This document shows positions 27,943 through 36,060 of a DNA stretch of 64,000 nucleotides, one piece after another. The stretch's first letter is position 1; every line of letters starts with the position of its first letter. The notes beneath the pieces are model-generated. The model ran no database searches, was not told the origin of the DNA, and worked only from the letters and a program-made list of their open reading frames with translations. The position numbers and the translations under genes are program-made. Source of the stretch: JALZKA01 sp963721645 (lineage in GTDB: Bacteria; Actinomycetota; Thermoleophilia; Solirubrobacterales; 70-9); contig CAVRJK010000002.1 of the NCBI GenBank assembly GCA_963721645.1, positions 1,550,001-1,614,000 of the forward strand. The letters are read 5' to 3'.

Positions 27943-29430
27943 TCAATCTCCGCGCATCGCGGGAAACAGCACGACCTCGCGCAAGCTCTTCGCTCCCGTC
28001 AGGAGCATCACGAGGCGGTCGATGCCCAGGCCGACGCCACCGGTGGGCGGCATGCCCGACTCGAGCGCCTGGATGTAGTTCTCGTCCATCGGCTGCGCCT
28101 CGGCGTCGCCGCGCGCGAGCTCCGCCGCCTGCTGTTCGAAGCGCCGACGCTGCTCGTCCGGGTCGTTCAGCTCTGAGAAGGCATTGGCGATCTCGAAGCC
28201 GCCGACGTATGCCTCCCAGCGCTCGACCAGCCCCTCGTCGGTGCGGTGCGCCTTGGCGAACGGGGACATCTCGACGGGATAGTCGGTGATGAAGGTCGGC
28301 TGGACCAGCGTCGGCTCGACCGCCTTGGAGAGGAGGTCGTCGACGAGCTTGCCCCAGCCGTGCTCCGCCTTCGGCTCGACGTTCATCGCCTTGGCAAGGG
28401 AGTCGCGATCGGAATGCTCCATGACGTCGATCCCGGTCTCCTCGCGAATCGCTTCACGGAGCGTGATCCGTTTCCATGGCGGCGCTAACTCGATCTCGGT
28501 TCCGTCGCGCTCGACCTTCGTGGTACCGAGCGCCGCCATTGCGACGTGCGAGACGAGGGCTTCGAGGCGCTCTGCGGCGTCTGAGTAGTCCGCGTAGGCC
28601 TCGTACCACTCGACCATCGTGAACTCGGGGTTGTGCTTGAAGGAGACCCCCTCGTTCCGAAAGTCCTTGCCGAGCTCGTATACCCGCTCGATGCCGCCGA
28701 CGATCAGACGCTTGAGGTAGAGCTCGGTCGCGATCCGCAGATAGAGGTCGCGGTCGAGGTCATTGTGATGTGTGACGAATGGCCTTGCGAGAGCGCCGCC
28801 GTAGATCGGCTGGAGGACTGGCGTTTCGACCTCGACGAAGCCTTCGCCGTCCAGCCAGCGCCGCGTCTCGGTAATCACCTTCGCGCGGGTGATGAAACGC
28901 TCCCGGACTTCGGGGCTGGAGATCAGGTCCTGCTCACGATGGCGATAGCGAAGGTCCGTGTCCTCGAGGCCCGCCCACTTGTCAGGCGGCGGACGCAAGC
29001 TCTTTGCGAGGAGGGTCCACTCGTTGACGCGAAGGGTCAGCTCGCCCTTGCGACTCTTGAACGCTGTGCCCACGATGCCGACGATGTCGCCCAGATCAAG
29101 TCCCGTCAGGGCGGCGTGCCCGTCGCCCAGGTCGGCCGAGCGCGACTGAAGCTGGATCTTCCCCGAGCGGTCGACAAGGTCAAGGAAGGCAACCTTGCCC
29201 ATGTCGCGGTTGGCGGTGAGTCTCCCTGCCACTCGATAAGTGGCGTCCGTCTCCTCGCCGTCCTCGAGGCCGTCGTGCGCGGCACGGACGATCGTGATCT
29301 CGACGCGATCCGGGAAGTCGTGCGGGAACGGGTCCACCCCGCTCTCGCGAATGCGTGAGAGCTTCGCGCGACGCTCGGCGATAATCGTCGGCTCGTCGCG
29401 CTCTGGCTGGGTTTCTTCGGTCTCAGGCAC
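27943..29430 (-). CDS. lysS: Lysyl-tRNA synthetase, class II
   Basis: Charges tRNA-Lys. The 495 residues consist of an N-terminal OB-fold anticodon-binding domain (about 60-165, for example YRVAGRLTANRDMGKVAFLD) and a class II catalytic domain with motif 2 in FRNEGVSFKHNPEFTMVEW near residue 257 and motif 3 in GGVGLGIDRLVMLLTG near residue 468. Length and domain order are normal. It is followed by clpC and preceded by an accessory Hcp-like gene, whereas in many relatives greA or coaX is adjacent. The start was taken at 29430. Confidence 0.97.
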   Translation of the reverse strand: MPETEETQPERDEPTIIAERRAKLSRIRESGVDPFPHDFPDRVEITIVRAAHDGLEDGEETDATYRVAGRLTANRDMGKVAFLDLVDRSGKIQLQSRSADLGDGHAALTGLDLGDIVGIVGTAFKSRKGELTLRVNEWTLLAKSLRPPPDKWAGLEDTDLRYRHREQDLISSPEVRERFITRAKVITETRRWLDGEGFVEVETPVLQPIYGGALARPFVTHHNDLDRDLYLRIATELYLKRLIVGGIERVYELGKDFRNEGVSFKHNPEFTMVEWYEAYADYSDAAERLEALVSHVAMAALGTTKVERDGTEIELAPPWKRITLREAIREETGIDVMEHSDRDSLAKAMNVEPKAEHGWGKLVDDLLSKAVEPTLVQPTFITDYPVEMSPFAKAHRTDEGLVERWEAYVGGFEIANAFSELNDPDEQRRRFEQQAAELARGDAEAQPMDENYIQALESGMPPTGGVGLGIDRLVMLLTGAKSLREVVLFPAMRGD

Positions 29431-29478
29431 GCGGCGGCGAGCCTATTGGCTCGCCGCGATGCCAGATCGCTGTCCGCT

Positions 29479-30033
29479 CTAAGTGTTGGAAGGGCAGGGG
29501 TTGCCCGTAGTCAGACCGAAGTCGCCCCTCCTGAGATCAAAGGTGGCGGTGAACGGCCCACCATCCAGATAGATCACGTAGCTGATCTTGGTGTAGTTGA
29601 GCGTCAGCGATTCGGTCAGTTCGTCAGGATCACCCCCGCCTGCGGACGCATCGTTCAGGCTGTACTTCGTGATGGTGACGTTGTCCATACAGAGGGCGAG
29701 GCTGTCAGCCGAACCCGGTTGACTGAAAAGGATCTGAGCCCTTCTCAAGAGCTTGTTTGAGGCGAGGTAGTACGGATATTCCGGCGAGCTTGAATCAACC
29801 GGCTTGGTCAGCGTTACCTGTTGATACCTCGCCCTGCCGGTATTACCGCTGCCGGCAAATGCGCTGCCCGGGGCGCTGGCTCCCCAAGAGAAGGAGCTGA
29901 CGGGACCACCATCGGGCGGATTCGACCCACCGCCGTTGAACTGCAAAGAGATCTCCGCGCTGGCCGAAGCGGGAACGAACGCAGCTACGACGCCTACAGA
30001 CGCGATCGCCCACGCAAGCTTTCCAAGCCTCAT
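29479..30033 (-). CDS. Secreted Hcp-like beta-barrel protein
   Basis: A 184-residue exported protein. Signal peptide residues 1-26 (LAWAIASVGVVAAFVPASASA). The mature part follows the Hcp tube-protein pattern: VSSFSWGASAPG, then VTLTKPVDSSSPEYPYYLAS, CMDNVTITKYSLNDASAGGG, and LTLNYTKISYVIY near the end. Hcp forms the type VI secretion tube in proteobacteria, but no type VI genes are present here and Hcp normally lacks a signal peptide, so this is more likely an exported relative with another role. ATG 30033 has GGAG about 5 bases upstream; the longer frame to 30147 has no site. It lies between the greA terminator and lysS. Confidence 0.62.
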   Translation of the reverse strand: MRLGKLAWAIASVGVVAAFVPASASAEISLQFNGGGSNPPDGGPVSSFSWGASAPGSAFAGSGNTGRARYQQVTLTKPVDSSSPEYPYYLASNKLLRRAQILFSQPGSADSLALCMDNVTITKYSLNDASAGGGDPDELTESLTLNYTKISYVIYLDGGPFTATFDLRRGDFGLTTGNPCPSNT

Positions 30034-30122
30034 GTCTCCATCCCTCCGATCTGAGCGCCTCGGGACGCCCGGCTGGTTGCCGGAGGCACCGTACCACCGC
30101 CAACACACAAACGTAAACGCCC

Positions 30123-30149
30123 CAATGGGGTGGACCTCCCACCCCATTG
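30123..30149 (-). terminator. Hairpin terminator after greA
   Basis: A perfect 11-bp inverted repeat, CAATGGGGTGG (30123-30133) and CCACCCCATTG (30139-30149), with a 5-base loop, lies 18 bases after the greA stop. On the minus strand it is followed by a moderately T-rich run GTTTACGTTTGTG. It separates greA from the Hcp-like gene. Confidence 0.6.
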
Positions 30150-30167
30150 AGCGGGACGTAAGTGCCG

Positions 30168-30647
30168 CTAAGCCGTTTCGATCTTGGTGATCTTGAGCTT
30201 CTTCTTGGGGCCGCGCGGAACGGCGACGGCGACGATGTCGTTCCGCTTGTGGCCGAGAAGCGCCTTGCCGATAGGCGACTCGTTCGAGAGCTTTTGCTCG
30301 GTGGGATTCGCCTCAGCGGGACCGACGATCTGGAACTTGCGCGAGTCGCCGGTCTTCTGGTCCTTCACGTGGACGACAGCGCCGACCGAAACCGAGTCGG
30401 TGTCGATCGACTTCGCGTCGATCAGGATCGAGCGACGAAGGCGTTCCTCGAGTTGCGCGATGCGCTGCTCGAGCAGGGCCTGCTCGTTCTTTGCGTCGTC
30501 GTACTCGGAGTTCTCGGTGATGTCACCGAACTCCCTCGCTTCCTTGATGCGCTGAGCTACCTCGCGGCGGCGAACGGTCGAAAGCTCGGCAATATCAGCC
30601 TCGAGCTTTTCGAGGCCTTCCTTGGTGATGGGTATCTCGCGAGCCAT
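30168..30647 (-). CDS. greA: Transcription elongation factor GreA
   Basis: Rescues backtracked RNA polymerase by stimulating transcript cleavage. The 159 residues form the N-terminal coiled coil (ITKEGLEKLEADIAELSTVR and NSEYDDAKNEQALLEQRIAQ, acidic tip DxxE region near residues 40-50) and a C-terminal FKBP-like domain ending in LLGHKRNDIVAVAVPRGPKK. Start ATG 30647 and length fit the family. It has its own perfect -10 element upstream and a hairpin terminator downstream, so it is likely monocistronic. Confidence 0.96.
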   Translation of the reverse strand: MAREIPITKEGLEKLEADIAELSTVRRREVAQRIKEAREFGDITENSEYDDAKNEQALLEQRIAQLEERLRRSILIDAKSIDTDSVSVGAVVHVKDQKTGDSRKFQIVGPAEANPTEQKLSNESPIGKALLGHKRNDIVAVAVPRGPKKKLKITKIETA

Positions 30648-30719
30648 TGGGTCCGAATCACTCCTTGACGCAAAAGACGCCCGATTCGCGAAGCTCTGAT
30701 GCGAGCGCGCGGGTCGGGC

Positions 30720-30760
30720 AGAAGGCGCGATTATAGCTACGCGCGCAAGGTCCTAAGCGG
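30720..30760 (-). promoter_or_regulatory. greA promoter (perfect -10 TATAAT)
   Basis: The minus strand contains TATAAT at 30735-30730 in the context GCTATAATCG; a weak -35-like TTAGGA lies 15 bases upstream. It would give a leader of about 75 bases before the greA ATG. The region is intergenic between dusB and greA. Confidence 0.5.
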
Positions 30761-31760
30761 GGCTTGGAACAGCCGATTCGACCTCGTCCAGGAGCTCCCT
30801 GACCCGGTTCAGGTCGGTGGACCGTTGAAACGAGTCAGCCGTTTCGCCGTTCAGGTCCAGGCGGTCCAGGTACCACGGGTAGAACTTGCGGAGGTTGCGA
30901 GCTGCGCGTTCTTCTCCCCAGTGCTCAGCCGCGCGGTCGAGAATCCAGCGCAACTCCGCGACGACCTCTGCCCGCTCCGGAGTCACCTCGCGGGCGCCGG
31001 TCAGCTCCTCGAAGATCCAGGGGTTGCCCATGCCTCCGCGCGCAACCATGACGGCGTCGGCGTTTGAGGCCTCGTAGGCGTGGCGTGCCTTCGCGGCATC
31101 GCCGAGTCCGCCGGAGATGACCAAGGGGCAATCGAGCTCCCGGGACCGGAGCTCGGTAGCGAGCTCCGCTGCGAGCGCGTAGTCGGGACGGCCCTTGTGG
31201 TGCACCGTCGCCGGCCGCGGGTGAAAGCCGATAGCTGCGACTCCAGCCTCTGAGGCAAGCCGAACCGCCAGGTCGAAACCGGAGCGGTCGCCGGGCCGAA
31301 GGCCCGAGCGGAGCTTGACCGTGACCGGTAATCCCGATCCCTCGATCGCGGCCCGGGCGACTTCGAGCGCCAGTTCATGATCGTCGAGGAGCGCCGCTCC
31401 GGCACCGGTCTTCAGCACCTTGCGAACGGGGCAGCCCATGTTGATGTCCACGAGATCAGCGCCCGCCTCGGCGACCATCGCCGCGGCCGAGCGCATCGCG
31501 TCGGGATCCGGGCCGAAGAGCTGGACCGACACGGGGTGCTCGTCCGGATGGATGCGCAGAAGCTCACGCAGGGTGCGCTCGTTGCGGTAGTGGAGCGCAT
31601 AGCTCGAGACCATCTCCGAGACGGCGAGGCCGGCACCGTGGCGCTTTGCCTGGAGGCGGACGAACCAATTGCCGATTCCTGCCAGCGGCGCCAGGAGGAC
31701 GCGGTTGGAAATCTCGACAGGGCCGATCCGAAACGGGTCTGTCAGCGGGGGCTGGACCAT
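30753..31760 (-). CDS. dusB: tRNA-dihydrouridine synthase
   Basis: FMN-dependent enzyme that reduces specific uridines of tRNA to dihydrouridine. The 335-residue protein is a TIM barrel: PLAGIGNWFVRLQAKRHGAG at the N-terminus, the active-site loop INMGCPVRKVLKTGAGAALL near residue 97 with the catalytic Cys, VTVKLRSGLR near 145, FHPRPATVHHKGRPDY near 180 and the FMN phosphate site GGLGDAAKARHAYEAS near 230. A C-terminal helical tRNA-binding domain follows. The start ATG 31760 is 27 bases from the divergent small zinc-ribbon gene. Confidence 0.93.
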   Translation of the reverse strand: MVQPPLTDPFRIGPVEISNRVLLAPLAGIGNWFVRLQAKRHGAGLAVSEMVSSYALHYRNERTLRELLRIHPDEHPVSVQLFGPDPDAMRSAAAMVAEAGADLVDINMGCPVRKVLKTGAGAALLDDHELALEVARAAIEGSGLPVTVKLRSGLRPGDRSGFDLAVRLASEAGVAAIGFHPRPATVHHKGRPDYALAAELATELRSRELDCPLVISGGLGDAAKARHAYEASNADAVMVARGGMGNPWIFEELTGAREVTPERAEVVAELRWILDRAAEHWGEERAARNLRKFYPWYLDRLDLNGETADSFQRSTDLNRVRELLDEVESAVPSPA

Positions 31761-31787
31761 GGCCTAAAGCGTATGTACTCTGACTCC

Positions 31788-32150
31788 GTGGCCTATCGGA
31801 TGATCTTTCGGTGTCACTTCTGCTCGTGTGAGCCGGATGCGCTCACGCAGGTCTCGATCGAGCGCCAGCTCCTCAATCATCGGTTCGGCGAGTACGTGGA
31901 TGCCGGGCCCGGTGGCTGGCTTCTCTGGCACGGCCGGGGTCCTTACGGGCCGAATCTGTATGCCTGCATGGAGCACCGGGTTGATCTCCGCTCGTACCTC
32001 TTAAAGCACCACGCCGGCCCGCACACCAAATCGACCCGCACGAATCCGAGCCTGCCGCCCGACGACTACGCGATGGCCCGTAGGCGAGCCCGCTACCAGG
32101 GCTACGCGAGCCCTCTGAGGAACGCGCCCGAGCCGCCTAATCCGGACTAG
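31788..32150 (+). CDS. Small hypothetical protein with CxxC and CxxH pairs
   Basis: About 120 residues with no assigned function. It starts VAYRMIFRCHFCSCEPD, containing a CxxC-type pair, and later has GGWLLWHGRGPYGPNLYACM followed by EHR, giving a Cys-x2-His pair. Four such ligands suggest a zinc-binding fold. The tail is His/Pro/Arg rich. GTG 31788 was chosen because the conserved-looking sequence begins there; ATG 31773 (five codons earlier) or ATG 31800 are alternatives. It is divergent from dusB and convergent with coaX. Similar small proteins recur in Solirubrobacterales as far as I recall; no role is known. Confidence 0.6.
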   Translation: MAYRMIFRCHFCSCEPDALTQVSIERQLLNHRFGEYVDAGPGGWLLWHGRGPYGPNLYACMEHRVDLRSYLLKHHAGPHTKSTRTNPSLPPDDYAMARRRARYQGYASPLRNAPEPPNPD

Positions 32151-32155
32151 GGAAA

Positions 32156-32214
32156 CTTCTACGCGCCTCTGCGCGCTTGCACATGCTGCTTTCGGACCTG
32201 AAGGTCCTCACTAG
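32156..32214. repeat. Two-hairpin dispersed repeat, copy 1
   Basis: Plus-strand layout: TCTACGCGCCTCTGCGCG (hairpin 1, GCGC/GCGC), core CTTGCACATGCTGCTTTCG, then GGACCTGAAGGTCC (hairpin 2) and TCACTAG. The terminal CTAG provides the TAG stop of coaX on the minus strand. It matches copies at 44041-44100 and 45337-45447, with the core conserved and the stems changed in a paired manner. It fills the gap between the zinc-ribbon gene and coaX. Confidence 0.8.
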
Positions 32215-32984
32215 GCATCCGTGTTTCGTTCCCAGATGATGCGCAGGCCCGTGAGGGTCAGAAGGTCGTCCGTCTCAGAGATGGTCTCGCAGTAGGGGAC
32301 GATCGACGATGCGAGGCCGCCCGTAGCGATGACCGGGGATCCCTCGCCCAGCTCCGCGACTATGCGCCGGGCGACTCCGTCGATCAACCCCGCAAAGCCG
32401 TAGACAACCCCCGACTCGATCGCCGAGCGGGTGGATTTGCCGATCGCGGCGTCCGGCTTCGTGAGGTCGATCTGGGGGATCCTGGCGCCGCGCTGCGCTA
32501 GAGCGGTCAGTGAGATCTCGACACCGGGAGCGATCGCACCGCCCAGATATTCGCCGGCGGCCGACACGGCATCGAAGTTGATTCCCGTGCCGAAGTCGAC
32601 CACGACGCAGGGGGCCCCGAATCGCTCGTACGCAGCGACCGCATTGACGAGGCGGTCGGCGCCGACCTCATAGGGGTTGTCGATCCGGATCGGCATCCCC
32701 GTCTTGATCCCCGGGCCGACCAAAAGGCATTCGCTGCCCTCGAGGTAGCGCGTGCATAGGCGCTCGTACTGGGTGCCGAGCGGGGGGACGACGCTCGAGA
32801 CGCACACGGCCTCGACCTCGTGAAGGCTCATCCCGCTCAGTTCCATGAAACCCGAGATCCGCTCTGCGAGCTCGTCGCCAGTCATCCCCGCGCGCGTCTG
32901 AAAGCGCCAGCTCTCGCGCATGTCCGGTCCCTCGAACGCGCCGAGGTGGGTCTGGGTGTTGCCGACGTCGACGGCCAGAAGCAT
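32211..32984 (-). CDS. coaX: Type III pantothenate kinase
   Basis: First step of coenzyme A synthesis: phosphorylates pantothenate with ATP, monovalent-cation dependent. The 257 residues open with the phosphate-binding loop LLAVDVGNTQTHLGAF, then SSVVPPL near residue 68, NPYEVGADRLVNAVAAY near 105 with the catalytic Asp, VVDFGTGINFDAVSAAGEYL near 128, and GGAIAPGVEIS. ATG 32984 was preferred to an upstream TTG at 32990. The stop codon is supplied by the first dispersed-repeat copy. No panC or panD is adjacent. Confidence 0.95.
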   Translation of the reverse strand: MLLAVDVGNTQTHLGAFEGPDMRESWRFQTRAGMTGDELAERISGFMELSGMSLHEVEAVCVSSVVPPLGTQYERLCTRYLEGSECLLVGPGIKTGMPIRIDNPYEVGADRLVNAVAAYERFGAPCVVVDFGTGINFDAVSAAGEYLGGAIAPGVEISLTALAQRGARIPQIDLTKPDAAIGKSTRSAIESGVVYGFAGLIDGVARRIVAELGEGSPVIATGGLASSIVPYCETISETDDLLTLTGLRIIWERNTDA

Positions 32985-32995
32985 GAGCAAAGTAT

Positions 32996-33012
32996 GAGGG
33001 GTCTGACCCCTC
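32996..33012. repeat. Palindromic GGGGTCTGACCCC repeat near coaX start
   Basis: GAGGGGTCTGACCCCTC, a 17-base palindrome just upstream of coaX and about 60 bases before the divergent GST-like gene. It belongs to the repeat family seen at 4.57, 42.59 and 57.35 kb. Because it lies in a divergent promoter region it could double as a binding site, but its other copies are downstream of genes. Confidence 0.8.
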
Positions 33013-33073
33013 GGGAAACGCTCCCGGTCCGCCGCGAACGATGGTGTGCGTGAACCCGTAGGATCCCGCTCCC

Positions 33074-33820
33074 GTGTCCCGCGCCACTCTGTACGTGATT
33101 CCCGGCTCCCATCCCGCGATGGTGGCGCGGCGCATGCTCGAGCACAAGGGCATCGCCTACAAGCGTCGTGATCTCCTGCCCGTCGTGAGCCGAGGTGTGC
33201 TGAAGGCCATGCGCTTCCCCGGGGTAACCGTCCCGTCCCTCAAGATCGACGGGCGGCGGATCACGGGATCACGGGAGATCGCCGAGGCTTTGGACGAAAT
33301 CAAGCCCGATCCACCCCTTTTTCCCTCCGACCCTGCCGAGCGCGTCCAGGTCGAAGATGCCGAGCATTGGGGGAACGAGATCCTCCAAGACGGCACGCGG
33401 CGGATCCTCTGGAACGCGATCAAGCGGGATCGCAAACCGCTTCGCTCCTACCTCGACGGCGCCAAGATCGGCGTTCCCCACGGGCTGGCAATCGCGACCG
33501 CAGCGCCCATCATCGCCGCTGAGCTGCGCATCAACGACGTGACCGACGAAGCAGTCGAAGCCGACCTCGCCGCCTTCCCCGGTTGGCTGGACCGCATCGA
33601 CGGCTGGATCGAAGGCGGAGTACTCGGCTCGGACCCGCCGAACGCGGCGGACTTCCAGATCGCTGCAGCCCTGGGTCTTGCGATGACCCTTGACGACCTG
33701 CGCCCGGCGATCGAGTCGCGCCCGGCGGGTCAGCTCTCCAAGCGCCTGGTGCCGGACTTCCCGGGCAAGGTCCCGCCGATCCTGCCGGCGGAGTGGCTCG
33801 AGCCGCTCCACGGTTCCTAG
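33074..33820 (+). CDS. Glutathione S-transferase-fold protein
   Basis: A 248-residue protein with an N-terminal thioredoxin-like domain (LYVIPGSHPAMVARRMLEHK at residues 6-25, VPSLKIDGRRITGSREIAEA near 55-75 containing the cis-Pro) and an all-helical C-terminal domain (about 95-230), the glutathione S-transferase layout. There is no cysteine at the usual active site. Actinobacteria use mycothiol rather than glutathione, so the thiol cofactor and substrate are unknown. It starts at GTG 33074 and overlaps folK tail to tail by 4 bases. Confidence 0.78.
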   Translation: MSRATLYVIPGSHPAMVARRMLEHKGIAYKRRDLLPVVSRGVLKAMRFPGVTVPSLKIDGRRITGSREIAEALDEIKPDPPLFPSDPAERVQVEDAEHWGNEILQDGTRRILWNAIKRDRKPLRSYLDGAKIGVPHGLAIATAAPIIAAELRINDVTDEAVEADLAAFPGWLDRIDGWIEGGVLGSDPPNAADFQIAAALGLAMTLDDLRPAIESRPAGQLSKRLVPDFPGKVPPILPAEWLEPLHGS

Positions 33821-34308
33821 CCGGAACGCTCCACCCTGGGGCCATCTCCGAGGCGCTCCGCAAAGGCGGCAAGACCCGAACCGTCGGGCAGCGTGAGCTC
33901 GGGGTCCAGCTCCAGGAGAGGTGCCAGAACGAAGAGCCGGGTGGTCACCTCAGCATGCGGGAGGGTCAGCCGCTCGTGATCGAGCTCGATGTCACCGAGG
34001 AGCAGCAGGTCCACGTCGATCGGGCGCGGGCCATGGCGTGGTCCTCCGAAGTCGCGACCCAACTCGGCTTCTACCGACTTGCAGGCATCGAGGAGATCCA
34101 GCGGCTCTAGCGCGGTTGAGATGCGTGCCGCCGCGTTCAGGAAATCGGGTTGGTCGAGGATCTCCCCCACCGGCTCGGTCTCGTAGAGCGACGAGACCGC
34201 GTCGACAGTCACGCCATGGCTGCCGAGCAACTCGAGAGCCTTCGCGATGTTGTCGGCTCGCTCGCCGACGTTCGATCCGAGTCCGAGGTAGCCCGTCCTG
34301 AGCGTCAA
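33817..34308 (-). CDS. folK: 6-hydroxymethyl-7,8-dihydropterin pyrophosphokinase
   Basis: Transfers pyrophosphate from ATP to hydroxymethyldihydropterin in folate synthesis. The 163 residues begin GYLGLGSNVGERADNI and contain SSLYETEPVG near residue 40, PDFLNAAARISTALEPLDLL, and the metal site RHGPRPIDVDLLLLGD near residue 93, followed by LPHAEVTTRLFVLAPLLEL. It overlaps folB by 4 bases (translational coupling), the normal folB-folK order. Confidence 0.95.
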   Translation of the reverse strand: MTLRTGYLGLGSNVGERADNIAKALELLGSHGVTVDAVSSLYETEPVGEILDQPDFLNAAARISTALEPLDLLDACKSVEAELGRDFGGPRHGPRPIDVDLLLLGDIELDHERLTLPHAEVTTRLFVLAPLLELDPELTLPDGSGLAAFAERLGDGPRVERSG

Positions 34309-34724
34309 TCGTGCGTGTCTTCGTCCGGCGGCTCGAGCGGGCGCTCTACCAGGACTTCAACCGAGACTTCTTCGATCGCCAGCGGAAGCGGCGGCTCGGG
34401 CTTGGTTGCGCGCACGCGGACACGTTCGCAGCCGTAGCGTTCCGCGATGCGCTCTCCAACCACGTGGGCGAGCCGCTCCAGCGTTCGGTAACTCCGCTCC
34501 GTTGCCGCCAGCGCGACGATGTCAGCGACGTCGCCATAGTCGATGGTGTCCTCAACCCGGTCGGTGAGCACGGCGTCGCAATCGGGAACGTCGAAGGTGA
34601 CGTCGAACTCCAGGCGCTGGCCGATCTCCTGCTCGGCGTCCGAGACGCCGTGGTGCGTGTAGATCGAGAGTCCACGGACCTCGACGTCCACGCTGACGTC
34701 GAAGGGGTTGCCGCCGGCCTCCAT
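34305..34724 (-). CDS. folB: Dihydroneopterin aldolase
   Basis: Converts dihydroneopterin to hydroxymethyldihydropterin and glycolaldehyde. The 139-residue protein contains VEVRGLSIYTHHGVSDAEQE (residues 14-33, with the substrate-binding Glu following), RLEFDVTFDV, and DTIDYGDVADIVALAA near residue 65; the catalytic Lys region is RVRVRATKPEPPL. It is longer at both ends than typical members. ATG 34724 was chosen because upstream sequence lies in the divergent gene promoter and reads as non-coding. It precedes folK with a 4-base overlap. Confidence 0.93.
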   Translation of the reverse strand: MEAGGNPFDVSVDVEVRGLSIYTHHGVSDAEQEIGQRLEFDVTFDVPDCDAVLTDRVEDTIDYGDVADIVALAATERSYRTLERLAHVVGERIAERYGCERVRVRATKPEPPLPLAIEEVSVEVLVERPLEPPDEDTHD

Positions 34725-34747
34725 GGCGCCAATGTACCTTGACTCGC

Positions 34748-35876
34748 ATGGGCGACGAGGTGCTTGACGCGGCGGAGAGGCTCGGCTTGATCGGGGCCGA
34801 GCACTCCGAACTCTCAGAGAGTTCGCGAACCCTGGCGCCCGCGGTGGCCGAAGCGCTCGCCGCATCGCCGATCCCCTCGATGCTGGTACCCGCCTCGCTC
34901 GGCGGCGGCGAACGCCCCCCGGACGAGATGGTCGCTGCGCTCGAGACGATGGCGCAGGGCGACGGCTCGGCCGCGTGGTGCGCGATGGTCGCGGCAACGA
35001 GCGGCCTCGTCTCCGCGTACGTAGATCCCGATTTCGCCCGCGAGGCGTTCGCTCCGCCCGCTGTCGGCGGCGGGGTCTACGCGCCGATGGGGCGTGCCGA
35101 CGCTCGCCGGTGCCGACTATGTCCTCTCGGGCCGCTGGCCATTCGGGAGCGGGTGCAAACACGCGACGACGCTCATGGGCGGGGCGATGGTCCACGGCGA
35201 GGACGGCCCGGTCGTGCGGGCGATGGTGTTCAAGGCGTCCGACGTCGAGATCCACGACACGTGGAAGACGACCGGCCTTCGCGGCACCGGAAGCCACGAT
35301 TTCGAGGTGAGCGAACTTCGCGTTCCCAGTGGCCACACGGCCTCGCTTTCGCGCGATACACCGCGCCACGACGGAGCGCTCTACGCGTTTCCGCCGTTCG
35401 GGCTTCTGGCACTTGGGATCGCCGGCGTCGCGATGGGGATCGCGGCCGGAGCGATCGACGACCTGGTGGAACTCGCCTCGGCAAAGAAACCCGGTGGCTC
35501 GAAGCGAACGCTCGCCGAGCGATCGAGCACCCAGGAGAGCGTCGCCAAGGCGACCGCACTCGTCGGCTCGGCGCGGGCGTGGGTCGATGAGGCCATCGGC
35601 ACGGCTTGGGAGGCCGCCTCGGAGAGCGGCGAGATCCCGGTTGTCGCGCGCGCGAAGCTACGTCTTGCCGCGACGCACGCGACGCGCTCGTCCGCAGAGG
35701 CGGTGGACCTGATGTACGAGGCGGGCGGCGGGACCGCGATCTACGCGCGGAGCCCTCTCGAGCGCCGGTTCAGGGACATCCACACCGCCAGGGCCCACAT
35801 GATGGTTTCGCCCACAAGCCTCGAGCTCGCGGGGCGAATCCGTCTTGGCCTCGAAACCGACACGACGCAGCTCTGA
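34748..35876 (+). pseudogene. Acyl-CoA dehydrogenase/flavin monooxygenase-like gene split by a frameshift
   Basis: The first frame (ATG 34748) encodes about 116 residues of the acyl-CoA dehydrogenase N-terminal helical domain (for example GDGSAAWCAMVAATSGLVSA) up to GGGVYAPMG. The next frame, from about 35094, continues as VPTLAGADYVLSGRWPFGSG, then KTTGLRGTGSHDFEVSELRV and the C-terminal four-helix bundle to 35876. The switch is at the run GGGG (35089-35092); removing one G restores a single protein of about 375 residues. The C-terminal half is of the Acyl-CoA_dh_2 type found in FMN/FAD-dependent hydroxylases. A real inactivating insertion or a sequencing error are both possible. It is divergent from folB. 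Confidence 0.75.
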
Positions 35877-36060
35877 ACGATCGCCAAAACGGAGGGGTTC
35901 CAAGCCTTACATTGTGTCGCTTGGGACACGACGTCCCTGCCGTGGGAAGGCCGTGGGGTTCTTTCCGGGACGCGCTCGTTCGAAGAGAACCGCTGCGACA
36001 CTCAACACCAAGCTTCTTTCAACTGGTCGCTCACCGCCAGGTGACCGCACCGGTGCCTCT

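Noticed and set aside
29479..30033. Complete type VI secretion locus
   Set aside because: Only one Hcp-like protein with a signal peptide is present; no sheath, baseplate or ATPase genes are in the window.
34725..35369. N-terminal extension of folB to 354 codons
   Set aside because: The extension lies opposite the acyl-CoA dehydrogenase-like gene and is Arg/Pro/Ser-rich shadow sequence.
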